A stretch of 64,000 bases of DNA from Clostridia bacterium DTU025 (GTDB lineage: Bacteria > Bacillota > DTU025). The DNA is taken from positions 1 through 64,000 of the forward strand of contig LFSP01000043.1 of NCBI GenBank assembly GCA_001513145.1, written 5' to 3'. Made by a program: the position numbers and the translations under genes. Below the pieces are notes generated by a model. The model searched no databases. It saw only the letters and a list, made by a program, of their open reading frames with translations, and was not told where the DNA came from. Below, one piece after another: positions 9,363-18,652 of this stretch; position 1 is the first letter of the stretch; each line of letters starts with the position of its first letter.

Positions 9363-10020
9363 TCCGGAAAAGGCAGACATGGGGCTGTTCTGCGTCATCG
9401 TCAACTATGCGCTGGGAAGCAGGATCCTGAAGATAGCGAAGGAGGCCGGAGTCACCGGCGGCACCGTAATCCTGGGTAAGGGCACGATGCGCAGCCGCAT
9501 ACTGGAGTTTCTGGAGCTGGCGGACGTACGCAAGGAGATCGTCTTCATGGTCGCTGAAAAGCGCGTCGGCGAAGCTGCTCTGGAGCGGCTGGTGGACCGG
9601 CTGGACATGACGAAACCCAACCACGGGATAGCCTTCAGCATGCCGGTGAAAGGCGTGCTCGGCCTGCGCTGCGGAACCATGGAAGGAATCAATGAGAGCA
9701 GAGGTGTTGCCAGTCCCATGTACCATGCCATTTTCGTCATTGTGGACAAGGGTGGGGCGGACACGGTGATAGATGCCGCCAAGTCGGCCGGAGCCAAGGG
9801 CGCCACCGTCATCAACGCCCGAGGTTCGGGCATCCATGAGACAGCCATGCTCTTCTCCATGCCAATCGAGCCCGAGAAGGATATGGTCCTGATCCTGTCG
9901 GAGGCCAGCAAGACCCAGGCCATCTGCGAGGCCATACGGCAGGCGTGCAAGGTGGACGAGCCCGGCCGCGGCATCATCTTCGTCCTGGACGTTGACAAGA
10001 CCTACGGCCTGTACCAGTAG
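9352..10020 (+). CDS. Tandem PII-like (GlnB-fold) regulatory protein
   Basis: A 222-aa soluble protein with two GlnB-like units. Unit one (about residues 10-105) has GLFCVIVNYALGSRILKIA and ends HGIAFSMPVKGVLGL; unit two (about 115-222) has AIFVIVDKGGADTVIDAA and ends RGIIFVLDVDKTYGL. Each has an early G-G-T/A-T-V-I segment typical of the fold. The gene overlaps the DUF1538 membrane protein by 11 bp, so they are translated together. PII proteins bind adenine nucleotides or other small effectors and switch transporters; which effector is used here cannot be told. The T-loop tyrosine of classical GlnB is not evident. Confidence 0.8.
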   Translation: MENSPEKADMGLFCVIVNYALGSRILKIAKEAGVTGGTVILGKGTMRSRILEFLELADVRKEIVFMVAEKRVGEAALERLVDRLDMTKPNHGIAFSMPVKGVLGLRCGTMEGINESRGVASPMYHAIFVIVDKGGADTVIDAAKSAGAKGATVINARGSGIHETAMLFSMPIEPEKDMVLILSEASKTQAICEAIRQACKVDEPGRGIIFVLDVDKTYGLYQ

Positions 10021-10122
10021 GCATGAAGCACGCGGACGCCGCCGCGCCAGCCGCTTTCCCGCAGGGCCACAGAGGCTCTACCGAGAGGGCGGGCGGAACA
10101 TCACAGGCTGAGAGGGTGTAGC

Positions 10123-11082
10123 ATGCCAGACACGATCCTGATAACGCACTCATCCTTCGCCAGGCGCAACACCGCCCCGGCGGACACGCTGCGCGCCGCC
10201 GGATACGCCCTGCGCTACGTCACCGCCGAAGAGCTCCAGCAGGAACTGCCAGACGTGGTGGGAATGGTCGTGGGCCTGCAGCGCATTACCGCCGACATCA
10301 TGGATAGGGCCCCGCGCCTTAGGGCCATAGCCAGGTTCGGAGTGGGCACGGACAACATCGACATTGCCGCAGCCACGTCCAGGGGCATAATCGTCACGAA
10401 CGCTCCAGGCGTCAACGCCGCCGCCGTGGCCGAGCTGGCCCTGGGCCTGATGATAGACGTGTCCCGGCGCATCAGCCTGGTGGACCGCAGGGTGCGGTCA
10501 GGCGTCTGGCGCGGCCACGTGGGCACGGAGCTTTCCGGCAAGACGCTGGGCATAGTGGGAGCAGGCGCCATCGGCCGCCGCCTGGTCAAGCTGGTTCAGG
10601 GCTTCGACATGCGGGTGCTCGCAGCCACGCGCACTCCTGACCATGAATGGGCCCGGGCCAACTCCGTGAGCATCGTCGACCTGCCGGTTCTGCTCCGGGA
10701 GGCGGACTACGTGAGCCTGCACGTCCCCCTGACGCCCCAGACGCGCTCGCTCATGGGCGAGGCTGAGCTTGACCAGATGAAGCCCACGGCGATCCTGATA
10801 AACACCTCCCGCGGCGAGATCGTAGACGAGCAGGCCCTGATATCTGCCCTGCAGAGCGGGGTCATCGCCGGCGCCGGGCTTGACGTGTTCCAGTCCGAGC
10901 CTCCCGTCGACTCGCCTCTTCTGTCCATGGACAACGTGGTGCTCACCTCGCACATCGGCGGCGCCAGCGCCGAGGCCTTCCACGCCGCGGCCCAGATTGC
11001 GTCGGAGAACCTTCTCGACGCGCTGCAGGGGAGGGTGCCGAAGCACGTGGTGAACCCGGAGGTGCTAGCCCGCCGTAGGTAG
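10123..11082 (+). CDS. D-2-hydroxyacid dehydrogenase (phosphoglycerate dehydrogenase-like)
   Basis: A 319-aa NAD-dependent dehydrogenase of 2-hydroxy acids. The Rossmann motif GIVGAGAIGRRL follows the substrate-domain motif GVGTDNIDI. The catalytic triad is visible: Arg in INTSRGEIVDE, Glu in DVFQSEPP and His in TSHIGGAS. There is no C-terminal ACT domain, so it is not a full-length serine-pathway SerA; it may act on glyoxylate, hydroxypyruvate or another 2-keto acid. The ATG at 10123 follows GAGAGGGTG. A repeat pair starts 20 bp after its stop. Confidence 0.88.
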   Translation: MPDTILITHSSFARRNTAPADTLRAAGYALRYVTAEELQQELPDVVGMVVGLQRITADIMDRAPRLRAIARFGVGTDNIDIAAATSRGIIVTNAPGVNAAAVAELALGLMIDVSRRISLVDRRVRSGVWRGHVGTELSGKTLGIVGAGAIGRRLVKLVQGFDMRVLAATRTPDHEWARANSVSIVDLPVLLREADYVSLHVPLTPQTRSLMGEAELDQMKPTAILINTSRGEIVDEQALISALQSGVIAGAGLDVFQSEPPVDSPLLSMDNVVLTSHIGGASAEAFHAAAQIASENLLDALQGRVPKHVVNPEVLARRR

Positions 11083-11101
11083 TGGGGCCCCTTTGTCTTT
11101 C

Positions 11102-11168
11102 CCATTGCGGCTGTGTTAGTTGGCGGTTGGTGTTGGGCACCAACCGTCTGCTGACACAGCCGCGATTG
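11102..11168. repeat. Dispersed palindromic repeat, inverted pair 2
   Basis: Left unit 11102-11130 (inverted) and right unit 11140-11168 are separated by only 9 bp, making a near-perfect stem of about 29 bp between a dehydrogenase gene and a peptidase gene. It is the tightest hairpin of the family in the window. The peptidase reading frame happens to stay open across both arms but starts downstream of them. Confidence 0.92.
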
Positions 11169-11270
11169 CTTTTCGGAAAGGGGGGCGCGATAGGTGTGGA
11201 GGAGAGTGCCGGTTTGGTCAGAATTAGTCTCCAAGGGAAAAGACTAAGATCGCGGGGAGTGGTGATCCGG

Positions 11271-12341
11271 ATGCAGCAGGCGCTGGTGGACGAGTTCGTG
11301 GAACTGGTGAGCATTGACGCCGAGTCAGGAGATGAGGGGGAGATAGCGGCTGCGGTGGCAGGCAAGCTCAGGGTCATCGGCCTGGAGGTGGAGATAGACG
11401 CCGCCGGGAACGTGATAGGCCGTGCAGGGGAAGGGGAGCCGGTGATCCTCTGCGCACACCTGGACCGGGTTAAGCCTGGCAAGGGCATCCGTCCGGTGGT
11501 GGAGGACGGGGTGATCCGGTCTTCAGGAGACACGATTCTGGCTGCAGACGACGTGGCGGGGATCGTGGCGATCCTGGCGGGGCTCAGGCGAGCCAAGGAG
11601 GCCTTGGGGGCGCTTCCGGCGGTGGAGGCCATCTTCACAGTGGGGGAGGAGACCCACCTTGCGGGCTCGAGGCGGCTGGATTACGGGGCAGTAAGGGGCA
11701 AGATGGCTTATGTGTTCGACGCGTCGAGGCCGGTGGGGGTGGTGGTGACGTCCAGCCCGACGCACGTGGGGATCACCGCCAGGGTGATGGGGCAGGCGGC
11801 CCACGCAGCCGTGAACCCGCAGGACGGCGTCAGCGCGATACAGGCTGCCGCCAGGGGCATCGTGCGGCTTCCCTTCGGCTGGGTTGACGACCACACCACG
11901 GCCAACGTGGGCATGATATCCGGCGGCACGGCTACGAACGTGGTGTGCGACGACGTGCTGATGCGCGCCGAGGTCAGGAGCCTGGACCACGACCGCGCTG
12001 TGGCCCTGGCGGAGCACTTCGCCAACGTCATCTCGCTGGAGGCGGCCACGGTGGGCGCCAGGGCCAACGTGACGACGGAGGTGGAGTACAGGGGATACCG
12101 TATCCCGTCTGACGAGCCGGTGGTGCGCAGGGTGGTGCGGGCCATCGAGGCCATGGGCCTTGAGGCGACGATAGAGTCCTCGATGGGAGGAAGCGACGGC
12201 AACATATTCAACGCCAACGGCATAGCCAGCGTGGTGCTGGGGATAGGCTGCGAGGCGGTGCACTCCACCCGCGAGCGCATAGCCATCAGCCAGCTCGAGG
12301 CGGCGGCGAGGCTTGCCCAGTCCTTGCTGGTGACGGCATGA
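11271..12341 (+). CDS. M20-family metallopeptidase (PepT-like)
   Basis: A 356-aa di-zinc aminopeptidase-type enzyme. Likely metal ligands and catalytic residues are His and Asp in CAHLDRV, Asp in LAADDVAG, the Glu pair in VGEETHLAGS, Asp in YVFDASRP and the late His in EAVHSTRE. The dimerisation segment (HAAVNPQDGVSAIQAAA) lies between. Size and motifs fit the tripeptidase T/PepT2 branch. The frame is open from 11082, but that stretch is repeat sequence; GGGGAG about 11 bp before the ATG at 11271 supports this start. Its end overlaps sbcD by 4 bp (ATGA), so the three genes to 16566 probably form one transcript. Confidence 0.88.
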   Translation: MQQALVDEFVELVSIDAESGDEGEIAAAVAGKLRVIGLEVEIDAAGNVIGRAGEGEPVILCAHLDRVKPGKGIRPVVEDGVIRSSGDTILAADDVAGIVAILAGLRRAKEALGALPAVEAIFTVGEETHLAGSRRLDYGAVRGKMAYVFDASRPVGVVVTSSPTHVGITARVMGQAAHAAVNPQDGVSAIQAAARGIVRLPFGWVDDHTTANVGMISGGTATNVVCDDVLMRAEVRSLDHDRAVALAEHFANVISLEAATVGARANVTTEVEYRGYRIPSDEPVVRRVVRAIEAMGLEATIESSMGGSDGNIFNANGIASVVLGIGCEAVHSTRERIAISQLEAAARLAQSLLVTA

Positions 12342-13501
12342 GGATCATCCACACATCCGACTGGCACCTGGGCAGGATCTTCTACAAGGTCCACCTCACC
12401 GAGGAGCAGGCCTACGTGCTGGACCAGCTGGTCGGAATAGTGAGAGAGGAACGGCCTGACCTGGTGGTCATCGCCGGCGACGTGTACGACCGCTCGGCGC
12501 CGCCGGCCGAGGCGGTGGAGCTGCTGGACGACGCGCTCAGCCGCATCGTGCTGGGCCTTGGAGTGCCGGTGGTGGCCATCGCCGGAAACCATGACTCTCC
12601 GGAGCGCCTGGGGTTCTGCTCGAGCTTGCTGAGCTCGAAGGGGCTGTTCATGGTCGGCGCGGCGGATACGGCGCGGCCCATCGAGTTTTGCGACCAGCAC
12701 GGCCCGGTGTGGGTGGTGCCGGTGCCGTATGCCGAGCCAGCCGTGGTGCGCGACAGGCTCGAGGCGCCCGATGCCGCTGACCACGACGCGGCGCTAGGGG
12801 CGCAGCTTGACGCGGCCATGGCGGCAGTGCCGCCCAACGCCCGGCGCATCGCGGTGGCCCACGCCCTGACCTACGGCGGCCAGACCTCCGGCTCCGAGCG
12901 CCCGCTGACGCTGGGAGGCACGGGGGCGGTTGATGCGGCCCGCTTCGACGGCTTCTGTTACGCCGCCCTGGGCCATCTGCACAGGCCGCAGCAGATAACC
13001 GGCACCGGGTGCCGATATTCGGGCAGTCTCATGAAGTATTCCTTCGACGAGGCTGACCACGCCAAGTCCGTCTCGGTGGTTGACATCGACGGCCAGGGCA
13101 ACGCCAGCGTGATGGCGATCCCCCTGACGCCCCGACGCGATGTGCGGAGGCTCAGGGGCAGTCTCCAGGAGATAGTGGAGGGAGCCCGGCGCGACCCTGC
13201 CCGCGACGACTACATATCCATCACCCTTGTAGACGCGCCAGCTGTTTGGGACGCGTTGGCTAGGCTGAGGGAGCACTACCCCAACGTGATGCACCTGGAG
13301 TTCGAGTTCACTTCCGCCGAAGACCAGGCCCCGAAGCTTGCCGGAGCCGGCGCCGACTGGAGCCAGCGCAGCCTGGTGCAGCTGTTCCGCGACTTCTATC
13401 AGCAGACGACAGGCGCTCCCATTGAGGAGCGCCACATGAAAGCCTTCCTGGACGCCGCCGAGAGGGTGGCCTCCGACGAGAAGGAGGTGGCGGCGTCATG
13501 A
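12338..13501 (+). CDS. sbcD: Exonuclease SbcCD subunit D
   Basis: The nuclease subunit (387 aa) of the SbcCD complex, which opens DNA hairpins and trims blocked double-strand ends. The Mre11-type phosphoesterase motifs are in order: HTSDWHLG, AGDVYDRS, AGNHDSPERL, a His-containing segment near VAHALTYGG and GHLHRPQ near residue 212, all binding two Mn ions. A capping domain follows. It overlaps the previous gene and sbcC by 4 bp each (ATGA), indicating coupled translation. The role fits a genome rich in long palindromes, which SbcCD cuts when they extrude. Confidence 0.96.
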   Translation: MRIIHTSDWHLGRIFYKVHLTEEQAYVLDQLVGIVREERPDLVVIAGDVYDRSAPPAEAVELLDDALSRIVLGLGVPVVAIAGNHDSPERLGFCSSLLSSKGLFMVGAADTARPIEFCDQHGPVWVVPVPYAEPAVVRDRLEAPDAADHDAALGAQLDAAMAAVPPNARRIAVAHALTYGGQTSGSERPLTLGGTGAVDAARFDGFCYAALGHLHRPQQITGTGCRYSGSLMKYSFDEADHAKSVSVVDIDGQGNASVMAIPLTPRRDVRRLRGSLQEIVEGARRDPARDDYISITLVDAPAVWDALARLREHYPNVMHLEFEFTSAEDQAPKLAGAGADWSQRSLVQLFRDFYQQTTGAPIEERHMKAFLDAAERVASDEKEVAAS

Positions 13502-16500
13502 GGCCGGTCCGCCTCGTGATTCAGGCGTTCGGCGCGTACGCCGGCCGCCAGGTGGTGGACTTCCGCGAGCTGGGCCCAAGGAGCTTCTTTCTGATCTCCG
13601 GCCCGACCGGCTCCGGCAAGACCACGGTGCTGGACGCCATCTGCTTCGCCCTCTACGGCGTGGCCAGCGGCTCGGAGCGCGAAGCCCGGGGCATGCGCAG
13701 CCATCACGCCGACCCGGCCACTCCCACCTGCATGGAGCTGGACTTCGTCGTGCGCGGCCGCCGCTACAAGGTCAGGCGCAGCCTGGACCACGAGGTGGAG
13801 GGCAGGAAGACCCCGCTGAAGGCCGATGCCACGTTGTGGGACATGGAGGGCTGCGACATCGACGGCGAGGGCCGAGTTCTCGCAACCGGCCTCACCAGGG
13901 TGACGCAGCACGTCACGTCCCTGCTGGGCCTGGGCGACAAGCAGTTTAGGCAGGTGGTGCTGCTGCCGCAGGGTCAGTTCCGGCAGGCGCTGACCGCAGG
14001 CTCCCAGGAGCGCCAGGAGATCTTCCAGCTGCTCTTCGACACGGTCCGCTACCTCGAGATCGAGCGAGCCCTGCTGGACGACGTCGCCAAGCTCAAGGCG
14101 GGCCTCCGCGATCTTGATGCCGCCATCCGGGCTGACCTGGAGCGGGCAGGCGTCGGCACCCGCGAGGAGCTGGAGTCCAAGATCCAGGAGGAGTCCGAGC
14201 GCTTCGAGCGGGCGAAAGACGCGGAGGCCGCGGCGCACAAGGCCGTGAAGGTGGCCGAGGCCGCGCTGAAGGCTGGCGAGCGGGCCATGGAGCTGCACCA
14301 GGAGGTCGCGGCGGCGCAGGAGCAGCTTGACCAGATCGAGGCGCAGCGGCCCGCCGTGGAGGCGCTCCGGCGCGAACTTGCCCTGGCGGAGAAGGCCCTG
14401 ACATGCGCGGCGGCACACGAGGCCTTCCAGTTCGCCGTGGCCGAGGAGGAGCACGCTGCTGGGGAGCACGCCGCCGCGGCAGAGGCGCTGGTGAAGGCGA
14501 AAGCCAAGCACGACGCTGCTCAAGCCGGCCTCTATAGGGAGCGGAGCCCGGAGCGTGCGCATGCCCGCGAGGAGGCGCAGCGAAAGGTGATGCGCCTGGC
14601 TGAGCTGGAAGGAGCCGTGGAGGAGATCGAGGCCGCCCGCGAATCGCTGGTGGAGGCAAGCCGACGGTGTGAGGAAGCGCAGGGCAAGGCCGAACAGGCT
14701 TCCAAGGAGCTTGAGCAGGCTAAGGAGTCTCTCGGGAGACTGGAGGAGGAGCGCAACGCGCTCAGGCTGCAGGCGGCCGCCGCCGGAGAGCATCGGCAAC
14801 AGCTCAAAGCGCTCGAGACGGCGATGGACCGCGCAGCCAGTCTTGAACGCCTAGAGAGGGAGCTGAAGAAGGCCCGAGAGGAAGCCGATGCCGCCGAGGC
14901 CAGGGCCAGGGCCGCCGACGAGGAGTTCAGGTCTGCCAGGGCGCGAGCCGATGCGCTGCGCGAGGCCATGATGCGGGACCAGGCTGCCTTCCTTGCGGCG
15001 AGCCTGGCCGAGGGCGAGCCATGCCCGGTGTGCGGATCGGTGCACCATCCGGCGCCGGCAAAGCCGGGCGACGGCGGCAAGCTGGTGGGGGCTGCAGAGG
15101 TGGAGCAGGCGGAGTCTGCCGCCAGAAGGAAGCAGGCCGCGGCAGAGGCAGCGGCCAAGGCGTTCCAGGAGGCTGGCACGGCCCTGTCTGTGCTCAAGGG
15201 GCGGGTGCAGGCCCTGAAGGAGAGCCAGACCGAGCCTGAAGCGTCAGTCAAGGAGCTGACCCGGCGGCACAGGGATGTCTCTGCGGCGCTGGATGCGTGC
15301 CTTCGCGCCGAGGACAGGCTGGCTCAGGTGGAGGAGGAGCTGAAGCGGGCGAGGGACGACGTCGCCAACCGTTCTGAAACACAGCTGCAATGGGAATCGG
15401 AGAGGGTCGACGCCGTCGCCAAGGAAGCCGCCGCCCGGGCTGCCCTGGACTCCTGCTCCAAGCGGGTGCCAGTGGAGCTCAGGTCCATGGACGCCCTGCG
15501 CGATGCGAAGGAGCGAGCGGAGAAGGAAAGGGCCGCGCTGGATAAGGCTCTGGAGGCCGCCATGCGGGAGCACGAGGACGCTGTCGGCAAGCTTTCCGCA
15601 GCGGAATCGGCGCTGAAGGCCGCCCAGTCTCGGGTGGAGGCCGCGGCCAAGCGCAAGGACGAGGCCAGCCGGAGGCTCCAGTCTTCAGTGGAAAGAGCGG
15701 GCTTTGAGTCGGTGGCGCACTTCCTCGGCTCAATCCGGGACGCCGACGCCATGGAGGGGCTGCGCAGTAAGGTCTCAGAGCTCGAGAGGGACCTTGCCGC
15801 CGCGACGGGGCGCCTCAAGCGGGCGAAGGATGCGGCCAAAGGCGTTGACAGGCCGGACCTGGAGCAGCTCAGGCAGACGTACGAGGCCGCCGACAGGGCG
15901 GAGAAGGAGGCCATCACGGCGAAGGCCGAGGCGAAGGCCCGATGCCAGGAGCTGGAACGGGCGCGCGGCGCACTGCTGAGGCACCTTGAGGAGCGGAGGC
16001 AGCTGGAGGAGGAGTACGCCGTGGTGAACCGGGTGGCGGAGGTGACGGCGGGCAGGGCGCCGAACAGGTTGGGGATGAACTTCGAGAGGTTCGTGCTGGC
16101 GTCCATGCTGGATCAGGTGGCGGAGACGGCAACGGCGCGTCTGCAGGTGATGAGCAGAGGGCGCTACCGCCTGCGCCGCACAGACCAGCGCAGGACCGCC
16201 CGGTCGCACGCAGGGCTGGAGCTGGAGGTGTACGACCACTACACCGGCAGGGAGAGGCCGGTGTCGACGCTGTCAGGCGGCGAGGGGTTCATGGCGTCGT
16301 TGGCGTTGGCGCTGGGCCTGTCCGACGTGGTGCAGGCGAGGTCAGGAGGGATCAGGCTCGACACCATCTTCATCGACGAGGGCTTCGGCACGCTTGACCC
16401 GGAGAGCCTAGACCTTGCCATTGACACCCTGGTGGACCTGCAGCTTGCAGGCTCCAGGCTGGTGGGGATCATATCCCACGTGCCGGAGCTTGCGGAGAGG

Positions 16501-16566
16501 ATCGATGCCAGGCTGGAGGTGACCATGACCGAGAGGGGAAGCAGGGCTAGGTTCGTGGTGGGCTAG
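13498..16566 (+). CDS. sbcC: Exonuclease SbcCD subunit C (Rad50-like ATPase)
   Basis: The 1022-aa SMC-like ATPase partner of SbcD. The Walker A motif SGPTGSGKTT lies near residue 35, a Q-loop at LPQGQFRQAL, then long Ala/Glu/Arg-rich coiled coils flank a zinc hook CPVCG at residues 509-513. The ABC signature LSGGEGFMASL is near 925 and Walker B DTIFIDEGFGTLD near 955. The length is usual for the family. The coiled-coil DNA gives many long shadow reading frames on both strands, which are not genes. Confidence 0.96.
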   Translation: MRPVRLVIQAFGAYAGRQVVDFRELGPRSFFLISGPTGSGKTTVLDAICFALYGVASGSEREARGMRSHHADPATPTCMELDFVVRGRRYKVRRSLDHEVEGRKTPLKADATLWDMEGCDIDGEGRVLATGLTRVTQHVTSLLGLGDKQFRQVVLLPQGQFRQALTAGSQERQEIFQLLFDTVRYLEIERALLDDVAKLKAGLRDLDAAIRADLERAGVGTREELESKIQEESERFERAKDAEAAAHKAVKVAEAALKAGERAMELHQEVAAAQEQLDQIEAQRPAVEALRRELALAEKALTCAAAHEAFQFAVAEEEHAAGEHAAAAEALVKAKAKHDAAQAGLYRERSPERAHAREEAQRKVMRLAELEGAVEEIEAARESLVEASRRCEEAQGKAEQASKELEQAKESLGRLEEERNALRLQAAAAGEHRQQLKALETAMDRAASLERLERELKKAREEADAAEARARAADEEFRSARARADALREAMMRDQAAFLAASLAEGEPCPVCGSVHHPAPAKPGDGGKLVGAAEVEQAESAARRKQAAAEAAAKAFQEAGTALSVLKGRVQALKESQTEPEASVKELTRRHRDVSAALDACLRAEDRLAQVEEELKRARDDVANRSETQLQWESERVDAVAKEAAARAALDSCSKRVPVELRSMDALRDAKERAEKERAALDKALEAAMREHEDAVGKLSAAESALKAAQSRVEAAAKRKDEASRRLQSSVERAGFESVAHFLGSIRDADAMEGLRSKVSELERDLAAATGRLKRAKDAAKGVDRPDLEQLRQTYEAADRAEKEAITAKAEAKARCQELERARGALLRHLEERRQLEEEYAVVNRVAEVTAGRAPNRLGMNFERFVLASMLDQVAETATARLQVMSRGRYRLRRTDQRRTARSHAGLELEVYDHYTGRERPVSTLSGGEGFMASLALALGLSDVVQARSGGIRLDTIFIDEGFGTLDPESLDLAIDTLVDLQLAGSRLVGIISHVPELAERIDARLEVTMTERGSRARFVVG

Positions 16567-16670
16567 GCCGCAGGGCTCCGTTCGGGCCATCTGCCCTGGG
16601 CGCAAGGGGATTGAGCATGCATATCCTGCAATGAGCTCAGCACCTATTCATACCCAGGGAGTTGATGGAC

Positions 16671-17255
16671 ATGGCCGAAATCGAGGCCGGTCAGGTCGGA
16701 ATGCGCCAGGGGCCTCCGCCCTGCCCCAACGGGTTTCTGTATCAGATTCGAGCAGGCGATACCCTGTTTGCCATAGCCCAGAGGTTCGGGACAACCGTAA
16801 CGCAGATCCTGGCGGCCAACCCAGGCCTGGATCCCAATTCGCTGCAGGTGGCGCGGCTGATCTGCATACCCAGGGCGGGCGCCCCAGGCGGATGCCCCGC
16901 CGGCACCAGCCCTTACACCATCCGCAGCGGCGACACTTTCTACTCCATCGCGCAGCGGGCAGGCACCACGGTGGAGGCCATCCAGAGGGCCAACCCCGGA
17001 GTGAACCCCAACGCGCTTCGGGTGGGGCAGGTCATCTGCGTGCCAGGTCGCGCGCCTGACGGAGCTCCCGGAGCGTGCCCAGCTGGCACCAGGCCGTACG
17101 TGATCCGCAGCGGCGACACCTTCTTCGCGCTGGCGCAGCGTTTCGGGGTGAGCGTCGCAGACCTGCAGGCCGCCAACCCGGGGGTGAACCCCAACGCGCT
17201 TCAGATAGGACAGCTCGTTTGCATCCCAACCCGAGTGCAGACCACCAGCAGCTGA
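16671..17255 (+). CDS. Triple LysM-domain protein
   Basis: A 194-aa protein made of three LysM repeats (about residues 20-65, 75-120, 130-180), each with the pattern Y-I-R-x-GDT-x-x-x-IAQRFGT, AANPGxxPNxLxxGQ and IC[IV]P, joined by Pro/Gly/Cys-containing linkers. LysM modules bind peptidoglycan or chitin-like glycans. There is no signal peptide, and Cys-rich LysM proteins without one are typical of spore coat or cortex proteins (SafA-like), so a spore location is likely. The start is chosen at ATG 16671, about 9 bp after AGGGAG; TTG 16662 and ATG 16665 are also in frame. Confidence 0.85.
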   Translation: MAEIEAGQVGMRQGPPPCPNGFLYQIRAGDTLFAIAQRFGTTVTQILAANPGLDPNSLQVARLICIPRAGAPGGCPAGTSPYTIRSGDTFYSIAQRAGTTVEAIQRANPGVNPNALRVGQVICVPGRAPDGAPGACPAGTRPYVIRSGDTFFALAQRFGVSVADLQAANPGVNPNALQIGQLVCIPTRVQTTSS

Positions 17256-17331
17256 GGATGATCCATGGGCGCGGGCAGTGCCCAGACGGGACGCCCGCGC
17301 ACACTCTGGCGAAGAAAGGAGACAAGCATCC

Positions 17332-18555
17332 ATGAGCATGGTCCAAGACGATGACCTCCGAAAGAAGCGCGTGGAGCAGCTCAGAGAAGTCATCATGGAG
17401 CTCCACGCCGGCAAGACAGTGGACGAAGTCAAGGCCAAGTTCAAAGACGTGATCCAGGGCGTCACCGCGCAGGAGATCTCCGCCATGGAGCAGTCCCTCA
17501 TCGAACAGGGCATACCAGTGGAGGAAGTGCAGAGGCTCTGCGACGTACACGCCAGCGTGTTCGCGGACGCCCTGGAGCTCCAGCCTGACCCCAAGGCGGC
17601 GCCGGGCCACCCCATGCAGGTCTTCATGGAGGAGAACCGCGCCCTTGAGCGGGTGATGGAGGAGAAGGTGGAGCCGGCCCTGAAGGCCTTCCGAGAGGGC
17701 GCCGCCAGCGCCATGGAGTTCCTGGACGACTTCAACCTGCTCTTCGACGTGGACAAGCACTACAAGCGCAAGGAGGAAGTGTTATTCCCGCTTCTCGAGA
17801 AGTACGGCGTTTACGGGCCCACCAAGGTGATGTGGGGCGTAGACGACGAGATCCGCGCCTCCCTGAAGGAAGCCCGGGCGAAGCTCCTTGCCTTCGACGG
17901 CACCGAGGGCGCGCGGGCTGACGTTGCGGCCGCGGTGGAGAAGGCGCTGAGGGGCATCAAGGAGATGATCTTCAAGGAGGAGAAGATCTTCCTGCCCATG
18001 GCGGACCAGCACTTCAAGCCAGAAGAGTGGCGCGACATCGCCCTTGCCTCCCGCGAGATCGGCTACTGCTTGGTGGAGCCCGACGCCGCCATAGAGTGGA
18101 TCGCCAGGTTCGGGGCCGAGGGCGAGGGCGCTAGCCTGGCCACCGCAGGCGACGTGATACACCTTCCCACCGGCGCTCTCACCGTGTCACAGCTGGAGCT
18201 GATGCTGAACTCGCTGCCAATTGATATCACCTTTGTAGACGAGAACGACACCGTCAGGTACTTCTCCGCATCGCGGGAGCGCATCTTCACTAGACCGAAG
18301 ACCATCATCGGCCGAAAGGTACAGAACTGCCATCCTCCCACCAGCGTGCACGTGGTGGAGCAGATCCTCGAAAGCTTCAGGCGGGGCGAGCGCGACGTCG
18401 CCGACTTCTGGATCCACATGGGCCCCAAGTTCGTGTACATACGGTACTTCGCCGTGCGGGACGCCGCAGGAGAATACAGGGGCACCCTCGAAGTGAGCCA
18501 GGAGATCAGCGGCATCAAGGCGCTGGAAGGCGAAAAGCGCCTGCTGGACTGGTGA
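17332..18555 (+). CDS. DUF438/hemerythrin/PAS domain protein
   Basis: A 407-aa cytoplasmic protein with a DUF438 N-terminal domain (about residues 10-80), a hemerythrin-like four-helix region (about 90-235; HPMQVFMEEN, DKHYKRKEEVLFP, KEEKIFLPM) and a C-terminal PAS domain (about 285-400; LPIDITFVDENDTVRYFS, KVQNCHPP). Such proteins are thought to sense oxygen, NO or redox state and are common in anaerobes. One expected hemerythrin His position appears as Asp in VMWGVDDEIR. AAAGGAGA lies 9 bp before the ATG. It has no output domain, so it may be a sensor or a scavenger. Confidence 0.85.
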   Translation: MSMVQDDDLRKKRVEQLREVIMELHAGKTVDEVKAKFKDVIQGVTAQEISAMEQSLIEQGIPVEEVQRLCDVHASVFADALELQPDPKAAPGHPMQVFMEENRALERVMEEKVEPALKAFREGAASAMEFLDDFNLLFDVDKHYKRKEEVLFPLLEKYGVYGPTKVMWGVDDEIRASLKEARAKLLAFDGTEGARADVAAAVEKALRGIKEMIFKEEKIFLPMADQHFKPEEWRDIALASREIGYCLVEPDAAIEWIARFGAEGEGASLATAGDVIHLPTGALTVSQLELMLNSLPIDITFVDENDTVRYFSASRERIFTRPKTIIGRKVQNCHPPTSVHVVEQILESFRRGERDVADFWIHMGPKFVYIRYFAVRDAAGEYRGTLEVSQEISGIKALEGEKRLLDW

Positions 18556-18652
18556 GGTTGGTAAGGCTGGCGAAGCCGGTGACGCGCCTGCCGCATCGGC
18601 GGCTGGCGCAGGTTCAGGCGCAGGCGACGGAGAGGAGCTACCGAAAGCGACC

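Noticed and set aside
13399-14799. Leftward 466-aa frame opposite sbcC
   Set aside because: Leu/His/Arg-rich antisense of the coiled-coil coding region.
17269-17300. GCGCGGGC/GCCCGCGC hairpin between the LysM and DUF438 genes
   Set aside because: There is no T-run and the next ribosome site follows closely, so it is not supported as a terminator.
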